This document shows positions 10,701-20,400 of a stretch of 64,000 nt of DNA, in pieces. Source of the DNA: Lacinutrix sp. Hel_I_90. GTDB taxonomy: Bacteria > Bacteroidota > Bacteroidia > Flavobacteriales > Flavobacteriaceae. How positions within the stretch are numbered: position 1 is the stretch's first letter; each line of letters opens with the position of its first letter. The notes beneath the pieces are model-generated. The model was not told the DNA's origin. It saw only the letters and a program-made list of their open reading frames with translations, and searched no databases. The DNA is taken from positions 1 through 64,000 of the forward strand of contig NZ_JYNQ01000001.1 of the NCBI RefSeq assembly GCF_000934685.1, written 5' to 3'. The translations under genes and the position numbers were made by a program.

Positions 10701-13630
10701 CCACAACTTTCAAAGAAAATTACTTGTTGGATACAGAAAATGCTGGTTTAGGTTATATTGGTAGTGAATCTAATCCCTTGTATTTTAAATTTTTATTAAA
10801 TACGACACAAAGCCAATTTGACTATGTTACAGGCTACGCAATACTCGATCTTTCGACTATTAATACTTATTTACATACAGATGGAAAAACATATGCTTCT
10901 GTTAAGTTCAGAAGTGTAGATAGAGAAGGGGGTATTTTTAATTCTGGTTTACAAGTGAATCCAGTCTCAAAAGCAGGTTGGTATTTTTCTAGAAAATATT
11001 TAAACAGACGTGTATATAATCTGCCAGATGCAAATTTTGATGGTCCAGGAGACTTTCTTCAGGTTGGTAAAGCTGTTGTGAGTGCCTTTGGAAACATTGC
11101 TGAGATTTTTCAAGGTCCTAATCAAGTATTACAGCGAAAGAAAAATGCAAGAGAATTTAAAAAAGAAAAATCCTGGGTAAGATTATACCATGCTCAAGGA
11201 CGAAAATATGGCGGTGGCTTAAGAGTTAAAACAATCCAATTACATGATAATTGGGATGTCATGACCGATAATATTGATAATGAATTTTATAAAAAAAATT
11301 ACGGACAAGAGTATACTTATAATGATGATTTAGGTTTAAGTTCTGGTGTGGCTACCTTTGAACCTAATGGGTCTAGAGAAAATCCAATTGTGCAACCCTT
11401 TTATGATGATGCACAACGCTTACAGGCCCCAAAGGAGTCTAACTATGTAGAAAAACCTATTGGAGAATCCTTATTCCCTTCGCCAACCATCACGTATTCT
11501 AAAGTGGTTGTTAAAAACCTGCAACGCGTTGATGACAATGATCCTACACTTGTTGTTAAAAAACATGCCACAGGAGAAGTGATTAGTGAATTTTACACAT
11601 CAAGAGATTTTCCAACCTTAACAGATCATACAGATATAACCAACAATTTTGATACCAGTGGTTTTATAGGGAAATTACTTAAGGTAAAAACGCAAAGTAC
11701 CATTGCCTTGTCTCAAGGGTTTACTGTTGAAACGAATGACATGAATGGAAAGCAGAAAAGCCAACGTGTACGATCGGAATCTCAAGAACCTGGTGAATTT
11801 TTATCGGGCGTCGATTATATATATTCATTAGAAAACAGTAAAAAACTAAATAATAAATTAAATGTTGTAAATGCCAATGGTACCGTAACAGAAAATCTTA
11901 TTGGTGTGCAATATGATATGATTACAGATTTTAGACGAAATACAACGGAAACAGTAGTTGGTGGTTTTGACGGAAATTTATCGGTTTTATTGGGATTGTT
12001 TGGAATTCCAATTCCACTTGGGTTTGTTTTTCCAGTGATTCAAACCGATAAAAATGATTTAAAAATGGCTACTGCAACAAAGGTTATTCATAGAACAGGA
12101 ATCATGACTAAGAAGGTTGCTTACGATTTAGGGTCCTCTGTAGAAACCGAGAACTTAGCCTTCGATGCACAGACAGGAGATGTCTTGTTAACAAAAACAA
12201 TAAACGAATACGGTGATCATTATTTCAACTTCAATTATCCTGCAAACTGGCATTACGACCACATGAAATCGGCGAGTAATAATATCAATTTACAAGGAAG
12301 ATTAAAGGCGTCTGGTGAATTTCATTCTATTTTGCACCCATTTAGTACCTCTCAAATACATATTAATAATCATACGCTAATTGAAGGGGATAGACTTATT
12401 GTAGATGGTGTTGGTGTATTCTGGGTTGTAGAAAGAAATGCTTCCAACCAAGTTAAATTAATGGATGCTAACGGGCAAATTAAAACCGTAAGTGATACTA
12501 AGGCCTTTAAAGTATATCGATCGGGTTATAAAAACCAACCTATGGCGAGTATGGCTTCTATAACTACACAAAAAAATCCATTAGCATCTGGTCGTATTAG
12601 TACGAGTACAGATTTTACACCTTTTCAAGTAGTAAATGCAAGTGCTGTGGAGTACAGTGATGCATGGAATAGTCAATGTGAATTTAGGTTACCTTATAAT
12701 GATGTTGAAGGCTTGTTTGACGACCAAGGTAATATTGCTGATATAAATATGGTAGGTTTTAACCCTTATCTGCACAATGTAAAAGGAGAGTGGCGCGCCA
12801 TAAAATCGTATGCCTATTTGACCTCTCGTAATAATGGCGTGGTAGGTTATAACCCAAGAAAAGAAGGCTTCTTTAAAACCTTCACACCATTTTATAGAGT
12901 GAATGCTGCCGGTGCTTGGAGTAAGAATGATACCAATTGGACCTTTGCAAGTGAAGTCACAACATACAGTCCTTATGGTACAGAATTAGAGAATAAAGAT
13001 GCCTTAAATCGTTATTCTGCTGCGCAATATGGGTATCGTTATACTTTACCAACTGCAGTGGGTTCAAATACAAAATATCAGGAACTCGCTTTTGATGGTT
13101 TTGAAGATTACGACTATACACCCAACGTCTCTGGAGCATCTAGTGAACCTGTGAATGCGCACTTTAGTTTTAAAGATGAGTTAAGTACAGACGCCATTTT
13201 AGATTATAACAACTCACACACCGGGCGCTCTAGTTTAAAAGTGGTTAAAGATAAACGTGTGTCATTACTTAAAAATTTGGATGGCGTTAATGAAAACCCA
13301 TGTCAAACCATACCTAGTGGTATTGAGGTATTACTTGAAGATTCTGGAAGTAATGAATGCTCTAAAACATATTTAATAAGAGCAAATTGCACTAATATTT
13401 ATTACAATAGTGTTATGGATCAAGCCGATACTTTTATAAGAGTTTTAGATAGAGATGGTAATGAGCTTGCTAGTATAGAGGATTCTGCTACTGGAGCGAT
13501 TACATTACCCTTTAGTCAAGATGCTTTTATAGAAATTGTGTCTTGTGAAGATGGTATTCAAGACAATACATATATAGAACTTAAGTGTAATACAGCGAGT
13601 TGTACTGTTGTAAGGTTTGACTTAAATTAA
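7763..13630 (+). CDS. Giant secreted RHS-associated protein with SpvB/TcB-like head region
   Basis: This 1955-residue protein has an N-terminal signal peptide ending near PTAAFA (residue about 36). Residues about 50-115 contain NLSSGDFNYNLPIMDVGG, then NLAYDSGIAMGQEASWVGLGWNVN and NVRGLPDDFNGD. This is the opening motif shared by SpvB/TcB-type and Bacteroidota RHS proteins, where it begins the beta-rich shell. Later landmarks are ENGAVGTSILDFNREND, a LPSGGKLELEMESDDY segment and FNFNYPANWHYDHMKSAS (about residue 1500). There is no toxin tip and no T9SS sorting domain; the protein stops at CTVVRFDLN. It lies 4 bases after the lipoprotein gene and 7 bases before the next secreted protein. It is probably the N-terminal part of a split RHS shell. 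The export route is unknown. Confidence 0.8.
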   Translation: MSFKKIRKGKLTKVVACYLALQLIITIVQPTAAFALTSGPSQPEFNAFTPIGTSDMVNLSSGDFNYNLPIMDVGGYPINLAYDSGIAMGQEASWVGLGWNVNVGQIARNVRGLPDDFNGDKMVYENNIRANNTFGVTTSLRVPILGFDTDDFLPVSLSASLGVKFNNYNGITFNSSFGPSFDISNNVGLNFNVGATNGEGANVNASVSIKQKGKDKTTSAVNGFKTTLGIGLNSRQSLPTFSANVTKLKGGTKTYTNSGGTTRSSASGAAKGSGGIGLSFNDSMLFTPANDLSYTNLNLSLNLGFGVEIFGFEGDARLQGWATLQNLQNDEKNKQINAFGYLNTENGAVGTSILDFNRENDRTVSERTNVLPLTNYTYDIYSVQGQGIGGMFRPFRSEVGTIYDVNSGNFGVGGNVGVELGVGAYAEGGVDVKINASNSYSGVWGTQALEKFIYDSEAPNQKIGYEPVYYKMVGELTSDAEVDLFENKMYDNAPVKFDIVGSKFNRETNNKYQIKKYNSNLSINYVNSLINKVKRDNRLQRTQTIQMITKKDANAAGDGLIEINPLAKNHHHAGIKILKGDGSRYVFGETAYNKTKREVTFALPRGNNDTNCATGLVNYNTSWNTTGNSNGKDHFFNAINTPAYAHTYALSSVLSSDYEDLTSNGPTLDDLGAYTKFSYQTTGDYKWRTPYLANTALYNAGLNTEDEDQKASYVYGTKELKFLEKIETKTHTAVFYLSDRHDAIGSAGENGGLGAGRMQQIDSIRLYSRPEYDANPSTAEPIKVAHFEYDYSLCPNIENNDGAFYDGDNDGEDDNLNKGKLTLKKVYFTYRNSNMGKYTPYEFNYNTFNPKYNLKGHDIWGNYKKNASAPEETPAIGCGDNDLPTTAEFPFVDQNQTKEQADKNANAWTLSSINLPSGGKLELEMESDDYRFVQDRKAMQMFKVAGVNNQAANNPSGTVLYNSSSHNYFMHIELPENVDATTFKENYLLDTENAGLGYIGSESNPLYFKFLLNTTQSQFDYVTGYAILDLSTINTYLHTDGKTYASVKFRSVDREGGIFNSGLQVNPVSKAGWYFSRKYLNRRVYNLPDANFDGPGDFLQVGKAVVSAFGNIAEIFQGPNQVLQRKKNAREFKKEKSWVRLYHAQGRKYGGGLRVKTIQLHDNWDVMTDNIDNEFYKKNYGQEYTYNDDLGLSSGVATFEPNGSRENPIVQPFYDDAQRLQAPKESNYVEKPIGESLFPSPTITYSKVVVKNLQRVDDNDPTLVVKKHATGEVISEFYTSRDFPTLTDHTDITNNFDTSGFIGKLLKVKTQSTIALSQGFTVETNDMNGKQKSQRVRSESQEPGEFLSGVDYIYSLENSKKLNNKLNVVNANGTVTENLIGVQYDMITDFRRNTTETVVGGFDGNLSVLLGLFGIPIPLGFVFPVIQTDKNDLKMATATKVIHRTGIMTKKVAYDLGSSVETENLAFDAQTGDVLLTKTINEYGDHYFNFNYPANWHYDHMKSASNNINLQGRLKASGEFHSILHPFSTSQIHINNHTLIEGDRLIVDGVGVFWVVERNASNQVKLMDANGQIKTVSDTKAFKVYRSGYKNQPMASMASITTQKNPLASGRISTSTDFTPFQVVNASAVEYSDAWNSQCEFRLPYNDVEGLFDDQGNIADINMVGFNPYLHNVKGEWRAIKSYAYLTSRNNGVVGYNPRKEGFFKTFTPFYRVNAAGAWSKNDTNWTFASEVTTYSPYGTELENKDALNRYSAAQYGYRYTLPTAVGSNTKYQELAFDGFEDYDYTPNVSGASSEPVNAHFSFKDELSTDAILDYNNSHTGRSSLKVVKDKRVSLLKNLDGVNENPCQTIPSGIEVLLEDSGSNECSKTYLIRANCTNIYYNSVMDQADTFIRVLDRDGNELASIEDSATGAITLPFSQDAFIEIVSCEDGIQDNTYIELKCNTASCTVVRFDLN

Positions 13631-13637
13631 AATAGAG

Positions 13638-16600
13638 ATGAGAAAAATAATATATACACTAATACTACTTAGTTTTGTAAATCTTTCGTTTGCACAGGGT
13701 AATTACTTAATGAATACTAATGATCCAGATATGGTTCCATTAACTGGTACTAACCTAGATGGGATTTTAGGAATTAATCTTTGTGTTTCGCAAGGAATTT
13801 ATACAATAACTCCAGTTATAATTAATTTAAATAATACAAGTGAAGTCGCACCAGCCGATTTAGAATATGAACTAATTTCCACTTCGCAAACAAATACTGT
13901 TACTCTGCCTACTCAACCTCCTGTACTTGGTTCTATTCAAATTAATCTAGAGGATTTAAGAAATAATTTAAATATGACTAATCGTCAAAGAAGGATAGTT
14001 TCATTTGCAATAAAAGTTAAAGAGTATCCTAATAGTGATCCAAGAAGTGTATACAATAATATAGATAGAGTTTTTAATATAGAATTAAGTAATGATGAGC
14101 CACTTACTGGGAATAGTGTTCAAGACATAACAATATCTTGTGGTAATCAAGCACGTTTAAGTAATATTATTACTAACTCAATTTATGGTTATATATCTTA
14201 CTATGATAATCAAGGTAATTTAGTTACAGGTAACGCAAATGTTAATGAAGGTGATGTTTATTTACTTTATCCAAGATTTAGTTCTATAATTGGAAATAAT
14301 GGTGGTACATGTAATATTTCACCATTACAGATTACTATTGGAACTGTATCTGAAACCAATGCAGAGCCTTACGTAGGGCCTAGGTTAGGTAATAACTATG
14401 GTGACATTTCAGTCTGCGACGTCAATAGTGAGATTATAATACCTCTTTTAAGTTATGAATCAAGCTTCCCTCTAGACCATACTGATGGAACGTATAGGTT
14501 AAGAAGATCAAATTCAACGTCAATAGCATTAACGAACCCAGTATTTGTTAATGGTGTTTTTTCTCATTTTTTAGTCGACCTATCGACTTTTTATAGTAGC
14601 TCAACTTACGATTCAAGTTATAGAGTACAGTATATACCATCTAATCCACTAGATTCTAATGGTAACCCAACTCAGCTGTGTTCTGATATATATTCAAATT
14701 CTTTTTTTATTGATATAACGAATGAATTTACAAATGTGTTTCACAATTTTGACAGAGGCTATTTTACAAACGGATTAGATGATTTGGATTACGATGGTGT
14801 TCAAGAAGATGAATTAACATACAAAGCGATGTATAATTTGTTTTTAAGAGGACAACAAGGCTATTTTAATAATGAAGGTTTGACAGCTGCACCAGACTTA
14901 CAAGGCTTTTTGCAATACCTAGGTTATACATATATGATGTATAAAGATGATGGTGCTGGAAATAAAGTTCAAATTACTACTAATGCCGAATATAATAGCA
15001 TCGTAGCCGAACTAAGTGATTTAGAAGTTAATTGCAATGAAGTATTCTATTTTAAAGTGACTAGTAATTGTGGTGATTATCATTTTGATAATGATTATGA
15101 AGAATATAAAACTTTAACAATTAATCTAAGAGACCTAATAACTACTTATACAAATCCTGATCAATACTTTTGTAGTGCAGATGATCCAACAGTACTAAGT
15201 CTATCATTAAATAGAAGTGTTACGGGTAATCCGTTAACCTTATGGGGATCGAAATATGGCAATGATTTGCTTTATGATGCAGCGGGTAACGGGGTTATTT
15301 CTGCAACGACACCACTAGAAGAAGGAGATGAATTTTGGATTCAAGAATTTGGAGTGCCCACATTTACAGCTAATTGTACTGGTAATCTGTCAAATATGTA
15401 TTCATCGCAACGTTTCTATATTAAAGTTCATATTGTAAATAATTGCAGCCCCGAAACTGGCGAATGCCTATGTAACTCCTTTGAGTTAGAACGTGGCGAT
15501 AAATACATTGTTAGTGCTTGGGTTAAAGAAGACCAGGATAAACAAGTGGTATCATACGAAAACGCAAAATTAGATTTAACCTTTTTAGAGGGAGACCAAG
15601 TTAAAGAAGCGTTCTCATTTTCACCCTCTGGAGAAATTATAGAAGGTTGGCAGCGTGTTGTTGGTGAGTTTTTTGTGCCTATTACAGCAACAAAAGTGCG
15701 CATCGATTTAAATAATGCTGATGCTCCAGAAACAGTACCTTTTAATATTAGTGATTATTTTGTACCTAGACCACCACAGGTATTTGGCATTCAAACGTAT
15801 ACCATAAATTTTTTAAATGACGATTTTTCAAATTGCGGAGCCAGCTCTACATATAGCTATAGAATACTAAGTAATGGACCATTAGAAGAAAATATAGTAT
15901 ACAGGTATACGCCATTATTTGGATATCCCCCAGTTCCAAATGCTAGTTCTGGATATATAACGGTAACTAATGAAACTAATAATGTAGCACCGCTTTTGGG
16001 AACTGTAACAAACCAGGCTACAATTTCATGCAATCAATTTTCACAATTAATTATTGCTAATCCAGAACCATTAGATCCACAGGTAGTAAATTTAGACCCC
16101 TACTTTGATGATTTACCATCAGTTTTCCCTGGTGTTACAAGACGCTACGATGTGGTTGATGTAGGTAATGAGTTTACCAACTGCGATGGTATACCAACAA
16201 CACAGATTAAAATACAATCAAGTGAAGAGTTATTGCCCAATAAAGTTTATAAACTGAGTACCTCACGAGGGTTACCAAATAATGTACCCTTAGATTTACT
16301 CTCACCTTATATTAAGGTTAGTAATCCTACTATTGCAAGACGTGGAAGATCACGATTTGTAGAAAAAGTTGCTACTATTTCTTGTGATGCATTAGCAGAT
16401 TTATTTATAATAACAGAACCAGAGCCTAATGAACGCGTAGATGTGTTTTACGACGATATTAGAATTCACCCCTTTAATGGTAACATGAAAAGTTTTGTTT
16501 ACGATCCCATCACGCAACGTTTAATGGCAGAGTTGGATGAGAATAACTATGCCACCATGTATGAGTATGATGAAGAAGGCGGATTGGTTAGAGTAAAGAA

Positions 16601-16664
16601 GGAAACAGAGAAAGGGGTTTTTACCATTCAGGAAACACGATCTAAAAGCGCAACCAAAGAATAA
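13638..16664 (+). CDS. Secreted RHS-operon protein with carbohydrate-binding-like segment
   Basis: This 1008-residue protein has a signal peptide (MRKIIYTLILLSFVNLSFAQ). Most of it is beta-rich repeats with spaced Cys. Residues about 610-700 (FELERGDKYIVSAWVKEDQ ... GWQRVVGEFFVP ... ATKVRIDLNN) resemble the jelly-roll or carbohydrate-binding modules common in Bacteroidota surface proteins. The last 80 residues (VFYDDIRIHPFNGNMKSFVYDP, then YATMYEYDEEGGLVRVKKETEKG) are an RHS-linked ending with one YD-type repeat. That ending would be expected at the C-terminus of the preceding head protein, so the two genes look like pieces of one ancestral protein. Its stop overlaps the ATG of the next gene by one base (TAATG). 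Function beyond this is unknown. Confidence 0.75.
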   Translation: MRKIIYTLILLSFVNLSFAQGNYLMNTNDPDMVPLTGTNLDGILGINLCVSQGIYTITPVIINLNNTSEVAPADLEYELISTSQTNTVTLPTQPPVLGSIQINLEDLRNNLNMTNRQRRIVSFAIKVKEYPNSDPRSVYNNIDRVFNIELSNDEPLTGNSVQDITISCGNQARLSNIITNSIYGYISYYDNQGNLVTGNANVNEGDVYLLYPRFSSIIGNNGGTCNISPLQITIGTVSETNAEPYVGPRLGNNYGDISVCDVNSEIIIPLLSYESSFPLDHTDGTYRLRRSNSTSIALTNPVFVNGVFSHFLVDLSTFYSSSTYDSSYRVQYIPSNPLDSNGNPTQLCSDIYSNSFFIDITNEFTNVFHNFDRGYFTNGLDDLDYDGVQEDELTYKAMYNLFLRGQQGYFNNEGLTAAPDLQGFLQYLGYTYMMYKDDGAGNKVQITTNAEYNSIVAELSDLEVNCNEVFYFKVTSNCGDYHFDNDYEEYKTLTINLRDLITTYTNPDQYFCSADDPTVLSLSLNRSVTGNPLTLWGSKYGNDLLYDAAGNGVISATTPLEEGDEFWIQEFGVPTFTANCTGNLSNMYSSQRFYIKVHIVNNCSPETGECLCNSFELERGDKYIVSAWVKEDQDKQVVSYENAKLDLTFLEGDQVKEAFSFSPSGEIIEGWQRVVGEFFVPITATKVRIDLNNADAPETVPFNISDYFVPRPPQVFGIQTYTINFLNDDFSNCGASSTYSYRILSNGPLEENIVYRYTPLFGYPPVPNASSGYITVTNETNNVAPLLGTVTNQATISCNQFSQLIIANPEPLDPQVVNLDPYFDDLPSVFPGVTRRYDVVDVGNEFTNCDGIPTTQIKIQSSEELLPNKVYKLSTSRGLPNNVPLDLLSPYIKVSNPTIARRGRSRFVEKVATISCDALADLFIITEPEPNERVDVFYDDIRIHPFNGNMKSFVYDPITQRLMAELDENNYATMYEYDEEGGLVRVKKETEKGVFTIQETRSKSATKE

Positions 16665-17389
16665 TGAAAAAAATTACTATACTATTATTTTTATTAACGG
16701 TTACGGGTGTTAGTGCACAAACGTTCGACGAGGTTTTTAATCAGTTTAGTGCTGTAAAAAAGAAGCAAACAGACTACCAAGTAACACTTAATTACAACCT
16801 TTATAAAGGCATAAAAGGGACCAAGTCTTATGAGCAGTATTCTGGCTTGATGGCCAAATATAACACTCACACCTATCAGGAAATTGGAGCTATGGTTCAT
16901 CTTCAAATGCCTAAAGGCTTCATAAAATTAAATACGGAAGAAAAAGCCATGCTCGTGGGGTTATCATCAGAGGATGTACAACCGAGTCTTGAGGCAATAG
17001 ATCCTGATTTAATTTATTCATATTATGATAAAGGCACACTGGAAGTTACTAAAACAACCTATAAACTGAGTTTTAGTGCTAAGGAATATTCGAGTTTGCC
17101 AACATCTAGGATAGAGTTTCACCTCGATAAAAACACTTACCAACAGTCCAAAGTTGTTATTTACTATTCGAGCTTAAAAGATTTTTCATTTTATGAAAAA
17201 GACCATTTAGAGAAAAAGACAGATGCATTAGTCGATTTCCCAAGATTAGAAATAAGCTATTCAGATTATAGCTCTAAGATTAAAATCAACAAAAATTATT
17301 TTTCACAAGACACCTATATAAAAGTTACACCTAATAAGATTTCAGGAGTATCGCAATACAAAAATTTCGAAATCATTTTAGCACAATAA
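16664..17389 (+). CDS. Small secreted protein of the RHS operon, unknown function
   Basis: This 241-residue protein has a signal peptide ([19 protein letters not shown]) and starts in a TAATG overlap with the previous gene. The mature part has alternating beta-like segments, including [27 protein letters not shown] and [14 protein letters not shown]. These recall LolA/outer-membrane lipoprotein-sorting-type folds, but no diagnostic motif is present, so the family is left open. It sits between the 1008-residue and 4447-residue proteins, with 23 bases to the latter. A role in delivery or assembly of these proteins is only suggested by position. Confidence 0.7.
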   Translation: MKKITILLFLLTVTGVSAQTFDEVFNQFSAVKKKQTDYQVTLNYNLYKGIKGTKSYEQYSGLMAKYNTHTYQEIGAMVHLQMPKGFIKLNTEEKAMLVGLSSEDVQPSLEAIDPDLIYSYYDKGTLEVTKTTYKLSFSAKEYSSLPTSRIEFHLDKNTYQQSKVVIYYSSLKDFSFYEKDHLEKKTDALVDFPRLEISYSDYSSKIKINKNYFSQDTYIKVTPNKISGVSQYKNFEIILAQ

Positions 17390-17412
17390 GTAACGGATCA
17401 AAATTTAGCCAC

Positions 17413-20400
17413 ATGAATTATTTAGTTTATCTAAAAAATAATATTTTACCCGCAGTAGTCTTTTGCATTACTTTTTTCAGCTTTGCTAACGAAAAGCAAT
17501 TTTCAAATGGAGCCATTGCTGTAAATACAATGCCATCGACCTACCAATTTGTGGATCCAGAATTAGGTGCTGTTAATGTTACTTCTGTTAATCCTACCGC
17601 ATATTTAACATTAAAAATTAATGACGATATACCATTTAATAGTAATTTCACCTATGTGCTAAACGCTACTGTTTACCCTATTTTACCAGATGGCACGATA
17701 GAAACAGCGGCAGCTGAGCAAAAAATATTTGAAATTGAGTATAATAAAGACGCAGGTAATTTTCAATACGTTGACGAAGTCTATTTTGAAATAAAAAATA
17801 GATATGGAATACAAATAGTGGTAAACTCATCGGTAGCCTTTAGTTCTAATGGGGCGGGTATGAACAGCATTCCAGATAATGTATCTATTGAATTAGGTCT
17901 CAAAGTAGACCGTTATTATCAATTACCTCCAGATACACTACCTTCGTTATCGTACCAAGAATTACCGTCAGCTTCAGAACCGTGTTCTTTAAATATTGAT
18001 TGGTCAAATTCTAGTAGTGCCCTATTAAATGCTGCTGAAGAATATGAATTAGAGTGGACGTGGATAGATAGTTATGGATTTAATACGCCTGTACGTTTGG
18101 CTTCCGATATCGATTTTTCAAGTAGAGACTTCGAATTAAATAGTACGCGAATAGAAACTAAAGGTACATCATATGAGATTCCTTTAATTTATTCTAGAGG
18201 TTATATTATTTATCGATTAAGAGCAGTCACGCGTTTTGCAGAAGATATCACTAAACGCTATTTTGGCCCATGGACGTCTGGTAATAATGGCGAAATAAAA
18301 GTAGGTGATTGGTCTGATGTGTATCTGCTTTTAAATTCTCATGAACAAGATAAAAACTGGCAATTTCAAACCAGTTATGCCGAGGACGGTAAAAATAAAT
18401 CGGTGGCTAGTTATTTTGATGGAACACTAAGAAACCGTCAAACCGTAACGAAAATTAATAGTGATGACAATGCGGTAGTTGGAGAAGTTATATACGATAT
18501 GCAGGGAAGACCAGCTATTGAAGTACTTCCAGTTCCTACAGATAATAATAAAATAAAGTACTACCCAAATTTTAATATCAGTGAACAGGTAGTAGATCCC
18601 ACAACCGGCAACCTTGCCATTTATTCACCTAAAGATTTTGATTGGGATACCCCTGTTTCAACAGAAGAGGATCCAACTTGTGAGGTAAACTTATTTGGTA
18701 TGTCTGATATTTCGGGTTCAAGTAAGTATTATTCTTCTAATAATACGCCTAATTCAGCCAAGCCTTTTCAGGATTTAGTACCAGACGCACAGAATTTTCC
18801 GTTTAGTCAAATCGTTTATACGCCAGATAATACAGGTAGAATAAGAAGTAAAGGCGGTGTTGGAGTACAACACCAAATAGGTAGCAATCATGAGATGAAA
18901 TATTACTATTCTCAACCAAATTCTGCTTTAGAATTAAACCGATTGTTTGGATACCAGGTGGGGAATTACAAGCATTACAAAAAGAATGTTGTAGTAGACC
19001 CTAACGGGCAAGTAAGTGTTAGTTATATAGATCCGCAAGGAAGAACGATTGCTACAGCTTTGGCTGGAGGAAATCCTAGTAAAACAGACCCAAATAATCC
19101 GGAACTTCAACAAGCCATATTATTGCCATTAGATGATGAAATTGATGCTGCATTAGAATTGCATGATAGAGTAGCATCAGATTTATTAAATAAATTGAAT
19201 CAAGGAGATAAAGATACTAGCGAAGATAACAATAACAGATACGCTACAGGTAATTTTGGTGTTCTACAAGATGGTTTAAGAGTTGATAAGCAAATTGTTG
19301 TTATCGAGAATTTTTCTGACTACAGATTGGAATATGAATTAGAAAACACTGGTGATTTTACTTTTAATGAATCATGTGGAGACATTACTTTTCCATTCGT
19401 TTATGATATAGCCATAGCATTGAGTGACGATTGTAATTCTGAATTGATTTCAGAAAATAAAATGGAATCTTTTTCGAGAACGGAAGCTACAGGCAATCCA
19501 ATTGATAGAGTGTGGAATACTGGAGAATATGGTATTTCTAAGCGCTTGACAGTGAATAAAGAAAACCTGAATGCCGCATGGAATAACTTTTTAAACAGTG
19601 CTCCTGATGGTTGTATTTTAACAGAGGAAGCGTTTATTCCTCAGTTTATAAGTATCGATTGTGATGAAGTAAATTGCGAATCTGTTGCAAATGGGAGGAC
19701 CATTTTTATGACAGAAAAATTAAACGCCTTATTTGGTGCAAACGCCTATACAGAGTCTGGTGGTGTTTTTACGTCTAGCGATAGTAATGTGACCATTGCC
19801 ATTGCAGAATTGCAGGAATCATTCCTCATTTTAGAAGACTTGTGTACAGAATCACAAACCTGTGATGTTAATTCAGCCATGCTATTATCAGACATGAGCC
19901 CCTATGGTCAATATGGTAGATTAGACTACACCTTAACTTATGATGCAGATGAAGCCATTGTAGAGCCCATCATTTTTGTCGATCAATTAAGTGTTTTTAA
20001 TGATGCCAATCAATTATATTATCAAGGTAATATTAACGATCCAGCAAATACAGCCCATACATTTACATGGAGAAATCCTGTTACACCTTATCAAGAAGAT
20101 GGATTTAACTCTGTAATTGAAGTGAATTGGGTAAATGACCAATGGTTACCAGCTATAGCAGTTGATGATTCTGGAGCACTTGTGCAAGAACCAAGTTTAG
20201 GGTCTACATTTAGTGGTGCCTATGGGGACTTAATAGATAGTAAATATTACATAAACCCTAAAGACCTAAGATATGTAACAGACTTTGTAACCAATTGGAA
20301 AACAGATTGGTCACAGGCCTTATTGCCATACCATCCAGAATATTGTTATTTAGCCTATAATGAATCTATTTGTGCCAATAATTACCAAAGCACGACCTCT

